Shown here: positions 56,016 through 64,000 of the stretch, piece after piece
Layout: each line of letters opens with the position of its first letter
Position numbering within the stretch: position 1 is the first letter of the stretch
From: Spongilla lacustris
Taxonomy: Eukaryota; Porifera; Demospongiae; Spongillida; Spongillidae
NCBI GenBank assembly: GCA_949361645.1
Contig: OX442425.1
Span: forward strand, 7,306,818-7,370,817
Length of the DNA stretch: 64,000 nt
Direction of reading: 5' to 3'
Program-made: the position numbers and the translations under genes
The notes under the pieces: model-generated
Databases searched by the model: none
Told to the model about the DNA's origin: nothing
The model's input: the letters and a program-made list of their open reading frames with translations, nothing else

Positions 56016-56879
56016 CTGTAAGAAGTGAAGGAACAAAACACATCAAACAATACACTTCTCATACAACCATGTACATATACATGTTTAGCAATATGCAGGG
56101 GAGACAAGTTGAAAAGAGGATAGAACTATTGACATGCACATGATATTATGAAGTGGATGATGGAGTATTTGAGTACTTTTGGGCAGAAAAGGATGAATGA
56201 AAATGACACACTTGCTGCTAGGCAGACTGGCTAAATGTAGGTCTGTAATTGATTATAGGATGTACCAGTATCAACTAATACATGTACATGCTGATGACAT
56301 AATCATGTCATTATGGTGTTGTTATCTGCACTTTTAAGTGTCTTTGCACAGTTACATGCACTTCTACATGTACATGCATTGCTTTTAAATGAACAAACCA
56401 CACTGAGGAGGAATACTTGGATATACATGTAATTAATGTTTACAGTCCACACTAAGGCAGTCAGCACCTGCCAGCTGCAGTGACATCCAACCTGGTGTAA
56501 TTCGCACGTGCATGTAAGTGTGAAACGGACATCAAAATTTGTTTGTTTGTTGCAACCACGAAAGGAAGACAGTACTCACTGTTGTGATCAAGTACATTAC
56601 AATAAATTTTTGTCATTTATAAGGGGGTTGAGACTTTGACATGTGATTTTAAATTGTCCTAAATTTTACAATGTCAGGAGGGCTCTTTTTCCTGGGACAG
56701 CATCTTGTGCATCTGAGGGTTTTATGTACATACGATCATTTGCCTAACCTCAAAATTGGTTATATTTTAGTGTGATGTTCTGTTTTTACCCAAAGCGCAC
56801 TTATAACGATCCTAACAGGTTACTATTTTCCTACTATTCACAACCTTGTACAAGAGGGTACACCTGTCTGGTGTGTGGT
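56016..56879 (-). other. Intron of gene B
   Basis: Second reverse match to the 9100-9790 block of gene A, including CAAAATTTGTTTGTTTGT and the recurring GCCTAGCAGCAAGTGTG segment. So this intron block exists at least twice in gene B. No gene seen. Confidence 0.55.
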
Positions 56880-57237
56880 GTGCTTATCATGTTGACCAGG
56901 ACATTTGAACACCTTGTCCAGCAGTGACCTGTCCAGTACAAGTGCTATGCATCACATCACAACCCATGGAGGAATATCTCTCCCCCAAAATGTTGCCAGT
57001 TTGCACCCTCAAGAGAGTAGGGTACAAGTTGGATGAAGTCCAGCAGTGGGTGCATGAGCCAGTCCAGCCACCCTGTATGCCTCCAGTCTTTGCTGATGTT
57101 GGAAACATGGCAGCCAAAGCAATTAACAATTTTGATGAGGATGGGTACTTTGGAGTGAATGGGGTACCCAGGTGTGACACAGTGTACTTCATGGAGGCCT
57201 TCCACTATGCCATAGAGCTGGGTCACCAGTACTGAGT
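56880..57237 (+). CDS. Conserved ORF of unknown function, most complete copy
   Basis: Open from about 56924 to the TGA at 57233-57235, about 103 codons: TCPVQVLCITSQPMEEYL, then LKRVGYKLDEVQQWVHEP, then FADVGNMAAKAINNFDE and HYAIELGHQY. It is antisense to gene B. Copies at 2590-2960 and 12350-12720 are antisense to gene A and broken after PVQPP. No ATG lies near the 5' end of the open segment and upstream sequence has a stop, so it is probably the 3' part of a longer old gene, or a single exon. The family is not recognised. Confidence 0.4.
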
Positions 57238-57829
57238 CTCAATAGTTGAATATGGCACCCTTTCATGCACTTACCCAGACCATGGTCCAGCCGTTTGGTT
57301 ACCTCGCCATGTTTCACACCAGATATCTCAAACTGTGAAGTCTAAAAGCATTTTAAGCTCTTTCATATGTACATGTATGTGTGGATTTTAATAATGCATT
57401 TGCTTTGTGGATGACACGCATAATAAGCGTTAAGTGGTCCTGTTGCATATAATCTCTGCCTAAACACAGGCCCATTGTCAGGAAGTCTGGTGGGGTGGGG
57501 TGGGGGGGGGGGGGGGGGGGGGAAATCGATTAATCCCCTTAACCCCAATTTCCCCTGGCTACTGCCCTTATGATTTTGTACATGTACATGTACATACTGT
57601 ACATGTACACCCATGATTAAAATCTAACCCTACATGTACGTATACCTGGCTTAAGATGATATATTACATGTACATTGTCAACCTGCAAATGGCACTTTCA
57701 ACACTGAAGTGACAAGTAATTATTTGTACCTATGACGTCATTATGACATGGACATGTACACAAGCTTGCTGAACTAAGGCAATACAAGAGTACAGTGTAT
57801 GTGTACAACAACAGTCTACATATACCAAC
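57238..57829 (-). other. Intron of gene B with G tract
   Basis: Contains a G-rich run at about 57490-57521 followed by AAATCGATT, the gene B equivalent of 2500-2566. Many TACATGTACATGT palindromes. No gene. Confidence 0.55.
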
Positions 57830-57845
57830 CTTATTAGTGTGATTG
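57830..57845 (-). pseudogene. Ankyrin exon of gene B interrupted by an LTR element
   Basis: Reading CTTATTAGTGTGATTG on the +, this is the 3' end of a GWSPLM-type ankyrin exon (codons for ..HTNK and the GTTGGT donor). After 16 bp the LTR at 57846 begins, where intact paralogues continue with ACATT. The rest of the exon should lie beyond the right edge, after the element's other LTR. Confidence 0.85.
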
Positions 57846-58135
57846 TGTGATGGATTGTGAACTCAGCGGAGACCGGGGAATCGGACGTGTTTATTAGATA
57901 TTACACATCCGTGAGAGTGAACTTGGCTTGTATAGCTAGCCCATAAACTATTGTCTGTAATTGAACCCTAGTTAGGCCTGGTGCTACTGATTTCATGTTT
58001 GTAATAGTATTTAAAGGCTATGCTATGCTATGCCAGGATGCCTGTTATCATGTATTAAGCTATTGACTATAACTTCGGCTATTTTCGGTGCGCAAGCCTT
58101 GCGGAGCTCGTCAGAGAAGACCTAAGTCCGTGACA
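57846..58135 (+). repeat. 5' LTR of Gmr1-like element
   Basis: About 290 bp, starting TGTGATGGATTG and ending AGTCCGTGACA (TG..CA ends). The start is fixed by the break in the ankyrin exon homology and the end by the following TGGTGGCAGCGG primer site. The second LTR is outside the window, so divergence cannot be judged. Confidence 0.8.
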
Positions 58136-58195
58136 TTTGGTGGCAGCGGCGGGATCTATCGCAGCGACAGTTGATCGGTCGGGACGTAGCTACAA

Positions 58196-59785
58196 CTCAG
58201 GGGTGTTAAGGCAGCCTACGCGTGTCTCGTACCCAGACCGTACATATTTAACCTTTCATAAAGTGTAAAAGCCATATAACATGTTGCATTGCCGTCAAAC
58301 TTGGCTTAAGAATGCTATATATATATATGTCCACCTAATAGTGTTGTTCGATTGTTCAGGTTTACTTGCAAGCGTACGTATTGGTAACAATTAGCCATCG
58401 AGCGATAGTGGCGGTGACAAAGCAATGCACGGATCAAGCAATAAATGCCATATTATGTTAGAACCCTACACGCTGGACAAAGTTACGCTTAGGTTGTGTA
58501 AGATGTACTTCAGCCTTCGTAGCAATCCTGCGTAGTATTTTTTCAAAATGGCGGCGTATTTACATAAACACGACTATATTTAGCGAACCAAGTACGTTCC
58601 AATCACATCCTAAGCATATATGAGCAATAGAAACATCGTGTAACATACCAGGCACAAAAGTCCTCTTATCCGCCCTCGTCTTCAACAGCGCCGTTTTGCT
58701 TATCACAAACGACCCTCTTAAGGCGATAAAATATGACGTAACTGAACTTTCCCGCTCGACAGCTGCAACTTTTATATTGTCAAGCCAAAACTTCTATGCG
58801 TCATATACGAAATCTAAGCGCTAGAATACCCTAGCACGACAATAGGTATGAATGCTTTACAAAAATATCTTCCGTACGATCGCAATGCTTGAATAAACAG
58901 TGATTTGCATTATGTCATAATGATGTAATCATGAACATACTTGTCGACATATTGTCAACATCATGTAAGTATGTTAATCATAGGCGTCGGAACCGGGGGG
59001 GCAGAGGGGGCTATCGCCTCCCCTGCAACGATAAAGGGGGGGCGAACGTATCGTTCCGCCCCCCCCATTATTGGCTCGGGTTAATTTTATTCACAATCCT
59101 AAGTGGTGCCACTTACGATCGAACATCCGCATAGCAAGCACAATCAATTAACATGTACAACATTGCGGTGAATCAGATAATGCTAACAGCTGCCAATTCC
59201 CGCTCGCGTAGGATTAACTGCCATATAAATTGCTGGTTGGATCGTGTATCGCAGTGATGAAGTGTCAGCAAAGAATATACTAACCCCCCTCCGCTACCAC
59301 CAAATAAATGGCTCGTGTTTGAACATAGATAGTTTAAACTATCTATGGTTTGAACGAGCGTATTGTCGTAATCCTGCGCGCCGTTCTTCAAAATCTTGTT
59401 AGAGCAAAATTTCTTTCCTGAAATGTTGAAACAGATAACGCGCTAGCGTTAATGATTACGACGATACGCTCGTTTAAACATGAGCCATTTTTTTTGTGGG
59501 GGGCTTAGTATACACGTAAAATAAAGGCCTAGGCCTCTTGCGTGGCCGCCGCGTTTTTGTGTAGTTTTTGGAGTTTTTTAAACGCAAAAAGCGTTGGCTT
59601 CTGGGGCTCCGCCCCAGACCCCGATGGGGGAGCTCGCAGCGCTCCCCCATACCCCCTAGCTGGGCGGGAGGGGTGCCCCCCTCCCGGACCCTCCCCGGGG
59701 CATCACCCTTAGCGCCCCCCCTACTATTATCTCCTTCCGACGCCACTGTGTTTTCTTGTGTAGGCTGCCTTAACATCCCTGAGAA
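58196..59785. mobile_element. DNA element inserted in the leader of the Gmr1-like element
   Basis: CTCAGGGGTGTTAAGGCAGC at the left and GCTGCCTTAACATCCCTGAG at the right form terminal inverted repeats of about 24 bp. Within it, 58978-59745 has further ends (TAGGCGTCGGAACC, TTCCGACGCCA), and 59568-59710 is a reverse-oriented piece of the GGGGCGGATC family (GCGTTGGCTTCTGGGGCTCC). No transposase gene and no clear target duplication. Its loss of spacing between leader and gag would affect the host element. Confidence 0.55.
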
Positions 59786-59813
59786 GGAAAGTGGGAGCGT
59801 ACAACAAGAGAAA

Positions 59814-60407
59814 ATGAGCGCAGAAAGTATAGAGGGGTTGATGCGAGTGCTGCTCGAGGATCGGAAGTCTCGAGATGCTCAGTTCGAGGAAGAGAGGCAG
59901 AGGCAACAGCGAGTGGTAGAAGAAGAGAGGCTGAGGCAACAGCGAGTGGCAGAAGAAGAGAAGGCTCTGATGCGCGAGCAAATGGAAATGCTCACGAGGC
60001 TCGTTGGAGAGTCTCGGCAAGTGGAGGAGACGAGAACAAATGTTTCGCAAGGGTCCAAAGAAGGTGAGGCTAAACTTGTGAAATTGACAGTGCAGGACGA
60101 CATTGAGTCGTACTTGGTTACATTCGAGAGAGTAATGCGGGCGTACGAGGTGAAGGAGAACCGGTGGGCGGTAAAGCTGGCTCCACAACTGACAGGCAAG
60201 GCACAGCAGGCCTACGCTGCCATGAGGGCAGAGGATGCTGGAACCTATCAGTTGTTGAAGGAGGCCATCCTACGCCGCTACGATATTTCGGATGTAACAT
60301 ACCGACAGAGGTTCAGAGAGACAGTGAAGAAAGAAGACGAAACGGTAAGGACCTTTTGCAGAAATGGACAAAAGACTGCAAAACCGTTGCGGAGGTTCGG
60401 GACCTGA
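59814..60407 (+). pseudogene. gag: gag N-terminal part, Gmr1-like element
   Basis: Starts at ATG 59814 (MSAESIEGLMRVLLEDR). Residues about 20-75 are a Glu/Arg/Gln-rich coiled coil (EERQRQQRVVEEERLRQQ), followed by a capsid-like segment (LAPQLTGKAQQAYAAM). Near 60350, after ETVRT, the frame is lost; the continuation (LLQKWTKDCKTV onward) is in the frame of the next ORF. Coiled-coil gag with a LTGKA.QAY motif is typical of such elements in aquatic animals. Confidence 0.75.
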
Positions 60408-62553
60408 TGGTCCGTGAACAGCTATTAAATGCGCTACCAAGGGACCTGAAAATTTGGGTGTCAGAACGGAAACCCAAAACGTCAACAGAGGCTGCTGATA
60501 TGGCTGACAACTATGTGCGGGCCCGAAAACAGGAACGAGACCCGGAGGTAAAGCGGGAGATTCGACGAGAAAACACGGGTATGAAGCCATGGCCAAGAGG
60601 TCAGCGAGACAGCGAAAGAAGGAGCGGGCTGCCTTCGACGGTACCGAGCGAGAGGGGAAAATATACTTCGGGCCGAAAGGAGACACTGGATCGGGAGGGG
60701 ATAACATGCTTCAATTGTGGCAAGAAGGGACACATATCGAGGCATTGCCCTAATAATGTTCTAGTTTGTGCACATGTAGGTTGGAGAAATGGACTTCAAC
60801 GCTCTGGGACAGTTAACGGTTGCATAGTAGAGGGTATTATGCTGGATACCGGATGTTCCAGGACTATGGTCCATAGCGATCTGGTTTCCGATGGGCAGAT
60901 TCGGGAGGGAGAATCTGCTGTGGTTAGATGTGCTCATGGGGACACGGCCATGTATCCCATGGCTGATATTTGTGTAGAACTAGACGGCTACACCATAGAC
61001 ACTGTAGCAGCAGTGCCTGACACTCTTCCTATGGACGTTCTTTTAGGGACAGATGTTCCAGAACTTGGAATGTTACTGAGCCAAGCTTCGGAACGGGCAG
61101 AAGTATTCATGGCTACAACTCGAGCACAGGCCAAAAAGGAGGCAAAGGCCGAGAGGGACAGCCTAGTGAAGGAGCTTCGGTCTGGTGTGCGACCAAATCC
61201 TATCTTGCTGGACGAGCCACAAGAGGAGACATGGAATTTGGGGGAGGAGCTGGACGACACCATATTTCATGGTGGGAGAGAAAAATTGGTGCAAAGCAGA
61301 AGCCAGAAGCGGGAAGGAAGGCGGATACACAGAGCAAAGGTATGCTCAGACCCACCTGTATGCATGCAGAATACACAGGATATATCTGCGGAGGAGCTGA
61401 GAATTCTCCAAGAAACAGATCCTACGCTTGGAGTCGTACGGAAGGCTGTGGACAAAAAGGAGAGTACAAGCGGGGTTAGTTTTGTAATAAAGGATGGGCT
61501 TATGTACCGTGTGGTGGTGATGCTGTTGGGAGATTCTGAACCGTATGCAATGGATCAGCTAGTGCTACCTAGTCAGTGTCGAAGTGTTGTTATGGAGCTT
61601 GCTCACAGCATTCCATTGGCAGGACATTTAGGCAAAAATAAGACCACTGATCGGGTACTACAGAGATTCTACTGGCCGACCCTGCGTAAGGACGTAGCAG
61701 ATTTCTGTAAGAGGTGTGAAACTTGCCAGAAGACGTCCCGGGTCAAGCCTCAGCACGCACCCCTGATACCGCTACCAATTGTGGAGGAGCCATTCCAGAG
61801 AATCGCAATGGACATTGTGGGCCCGTTGCCCAGGAGTAGCTAAGGTAATCGGTACAAGTCTGTGACTACACCACAAGATACCCAGAGGCAATGCCAATGC
61901 GGGCGGTGGACGCGGAAGCAGTGGCAGAGGAACTGGTAAAGATGTTTACAAGAGTGGGTATTCCCCGAGAAATTTTGACCGATCAGGGGTCTAACTTTAC
62001 CAGCCAACTACTAGCTGAACTGTACAGGCTGCTGCACATTCGTCCCATTCGTACCAGCCCTTACCATCCGCAGATGGATGGGTTGGTCGAGCGATTTAAT
62101 CAGACGCTGAAGTCCATGTTAAGGAAGGTTGCCACACAGGAGGGAGAAGCCTGGGATAAGTTGATTCCATATGTGCTTTTCGCCTATCGTGAGGTTCCTC
62201 AGAGCTCCACAGGTTTCTCTCCATTTGAGTTACTCTATGGCAGGGAAGTCCGAGGACCTTTAGATGTGCTGCAAGAGTCCTGGGTGGCTAAGGAAAAGAG
62301 CAGCGAAAATGTGGTGTCACACATAATGTCTATCCGGGAGAAGATGGCGGAGATGACAACGATCGTTCGAGAGAGCCTCGAGAAGGCGCAAGCCTCACAG
62401 AAGAGCTGGTATGACCAGAATGCGCGGGTGAGGACTCTCAACGAAGGTGCCATGGTATTGGTTTTGTTACCTACGTCATCAAGTGCGCTGACAGCACAGT
62501 GGCAGGGGCCCTATAAGGTGGTGAAACAGGTTGGAAAGGTTAACTACCTATAA
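60330..62553 (+). pseudogene. gag-pol: gag C-terminus, zinc knuckle, protease and integrase, Gmr1-like element
   Basis: After the gag frameshift the frame carries zinc knuckle CFNCGKKGHISRHC (about 60709-60750), aspartic protease MLDTGCSRTMV (about 60840), and then directly an integrase. The HHCC region reads HSIPLAGHLGKN and CKRCETCQK (about 61600-61730) and the first catalytic Asp is in AMDIVGPLP (about 61808). A stop at about 61841 and frameshift precede the rest (61891-62553): TDQGSNF with the second Asp, DGLVERF with Glu, and a QWQGPYKVVK GPY-type end. The integrase thus lies between protease and RT. It would insert element cDNA into the genome, but the break makes it non-functional. Confidence 0.82.
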
Positions 62554-62692
62554 TTGACATGCACGATCGGCGGAAGAGGAAGAGGGTATTCCATATTAAT
62601 ATGTTGCGGGAGTTCCTTTCCAACAGCAGTGCAGTCTGCACCAGTTACTGGTCTGAAAACTTGGATGTGGATGAAGATGACGAGATACCAGT

Positions 62693-64000
62693 ATGGAATG
62701 GCTCAAGAGCGGGCACTGGACAAAGGCACAAAGAGATGAGTTGGATGCTTTGCTTTGCGAATTGTCAGCAGTGATGAGTAACTCACCCGGGAAAACAAAC
62801 TGGACGGAACATCGCATTGAAACGGGGTCGGCAAGGTCTGTAAGGTTACCTCCATACCGCATTCCCCATGCTTATAGGGAAAAAGTTGAAATGGAAATCC
62901 AGGAGATGCTAGAAGGAGGGATAATCACACCTTCAAATAGTGAATGGAGTTCTCCAGTCGTCCTCGTGAAGAAAAAGGACGGGTCGTTGAGGTTGTGCGT
63001 GGATTATCGAAGACTGAACAGTGTTTCCGAATCAGACGCGTACCCAATGCCCCGCATTGATGACCTCATTGACAGACTGGGAGAAGCAAGATTTATTTCT
63101 ACTCTAGACCTCACTCGAGGGTACTGGCAAGTACCAGTCGCGGAGGAGGCGCGTCACAAGACGGCATTTGCAACGCCATTTGGATTGTACGAATTTACAG
63201 TCATGCCGTTCGGATTACAGGGGGCACCGGCGACCTTTCAGCGTCTAATGGACAGGATCGTGAAAGGGTGTGAAAGCTTCGCTGCAGCCTACCTGGATGA
63301 ATTGATTATATTCAGTACGTCTTGGAGTGACCACGTAAGTCATGTTCGTACAATACTGCAAAAGTTACTGGGGGCAGGGCTCACTGCAAAGCCTAATAAA
63401 TGCCAGTTTGCAATGGCGGAGTGCACTTATCTGGGTCATATTGTGGGTAGTGGTACTGTGAAACCCCAACAGTCTAAGGTGCAGGCAGTTGAATCCTTTG
63501 GTACACCAAGGACCAAGACTCAAGTCCGTGCGTTTTTGGGTTTGACTGGTTATTACAGAAGATTTGTACATAACTACGCCACCTTAGCGTCCCCCTGACC
63601 CGAAAGTCGGCGCCCGAGCAAGTGGAATGGACTGCGGAATGTGACAGAGCCTTTCGTCAACTGAAGACGCAGCTATGTTGCTACCCTGTCTTACGCAGCC
63701 CCGATTTTAATAAAGAGCTTGTATTACAAACTGATGCATCCAATAGGGGGATTGGAGCTGTGCTGAGTCAAAGGGATGCAGCAGGTGGAGAAAATCCTAT
63801 CGCCTACTTCAGCAAAAAGCTGCTGCCGTGCGAAGAACGATATTCTACCATCGAGAAGGAGTGTCTTGCCATCAAACTGGGCATGGAGGCGTTCAGGACC
63901 TACCTTCTCGGGCGCCATTTCATCGTGGAAACGGACCACAGATCGCTAGTGTGGATGGATAAGCTTAAAGATCACAATTCTCGCCTTACTCGCTGGAGTC
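62693..64000 (+). pseudogene. pol: RT and RNase H, Gmr1-like element (runs off window)
   Basis: 62693-63598 is an RT domain: SSPVVLVKKKDGSLRLCVDY, FISTLDLTRGYWQV, FTVMPFGLQGAPATFQRLM and then YLDE where YxDD is expected, so the second catalytic Asp is Glu (GAA). LGHIVGSG and AFLGLTGYYRRFV follow. The frame breaks at about 63590 (stop after LASP). RNase H continues in another frame from about 63600: LQTDASNRGIGAVLSQ, then ERYSTIEKECLAI and VETDHRSL, open to the window end. Both the broken frame and the YLDE change mark a dead copy. Confidence 0.82.

Larger units (their letters stand above)
57846..64000 (+). mobile_element. LTR retrotransposon with integrase upstream of RT (Gmr1-like), cut by window end
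   Basis: LTR 57846-58135, then TTTGGTGGCAGCGGCGGG, with a primer-binding site like that of the 37.4-kb element. Then come a leader with an inserted DNA element, gag, zinc knuckle, protease, integrase, RT and RNase H running off the window. Integrase before RT is the order of the Gmr1 group of Ty3/Gypsy elements, not of ordinary Gypsy; RT and RNase H motifs are Gypsy-type. The insertion target is an ankyrin exon, with GATTG (57841-57845) the likely target duplication. Frameshifts and a nested insertion make this copy inactive. Confidence 0.85.

Noticed and set aside
59568..59813. N-terminal extension of the Gmr1-like gag frame
   Set aside because: The extension reads through an inserted DNA element; gag starts at the ATG at 59814, where recognisable gag sequence begins.
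1..64000. tRNA, rRNA or small structured RNA genes
   Set aside because: None noticed by eye; a covariance-model scan (tRNAscan-SE, Infernal) would be needed to exclude them.

Overview
This is eukaryotic, almost certainly metazoan, DNA. Spliceosomal introns with GT/AG borders, single-repeat ankyrin exons of exactly 99 bp, a coiled-coil/kinase terminal exon, several Ty3/Gypsy-type LTR elements, cut-and-paste transposons and large minisatellites are all visible. The many CATGTACATG-type palindromes and the ankyrin-plus-TKL-like-kinase architecture recall demosponge genomes. That is inference only; another marine invertebrate is possible. Nothing looks prokaryotic.

Host genes. The backbone is a pair of paralogous, convergently oriented genes encoding ankyrin repeats, a coiled coil and a protein kinase. 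Copy A (+ strand) enters from the left and ends at 23676; visible exons are 2160-2258, 9896-9994, 11693-11791, 19299-19397, 20584-20664 and 22645-23676. Copy B (- strand) enters from the right and ends at 42049; visible exons are 57830-57845 (broken), 55914-56015, 54539-54637, 46678-46758 and 42049-43097. Introns also match between copies, so this is a large inverted duplication. Within copy A the exon/intron unit has been tandemly duplicated (1-3250 plus 9000-10330, 10330-13350, 18840-19600). Each exon of the type beginning N/D-GWSPLM lies about 150 bp downstream of a 28-bp minisatellite. Between the two genes is a four-exon piece of a transketolase gene (- strand, 25966-27063) with minisatellites in and beside it, including a 3.8-kb array of a 24-bp unit (27265-31060).

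Mobile elements. (1) A decayed Ty3/Gypsy element with very short LTRs at 3252-8998 (TSD TATGG), with a minisatellite inside its gag region. (2) A nested block of DNA transposons at 13347-18836. (3) An intact, apparently very young Ty3/Gypsy element at 32617-37659 on the - strand, with identical 215-bp LTRs and one 1518-residue gag-pol frame. (4) Short non-autonomous elements of the GGGGCGGATC-ended family at 18066-18836 and 39208-40013. (5) A 297-bp near-perfect hairpin at 44231-44527. (6) A 1.46-kb long-TIR element inserted at a TA at 47679-49139. (7) A Ginger-type DNA transposon at 49326-52937 with TIRs, a GACC target duplication and an eight-exon gene joining a Gypsy-like integrase to an Ulp1-type protease and a PHD finger; the exon expected to carry the catalytic Glu is absent. 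(8) An LTR element from 57846 to the window end with protease-integrase-RT-RNase H order (Gmr1-like), inserted inside an ankyrin exon of copy B.

Overall the window is a host ankyrin-kinase cluster multiplied by tandem and inverted duplication and then filled by at least eight separate transposon insertions. The paralogous copies supply empty sites that confirm several insertion points. Long repetitive open frames in the minisatellites are not treated as genes.
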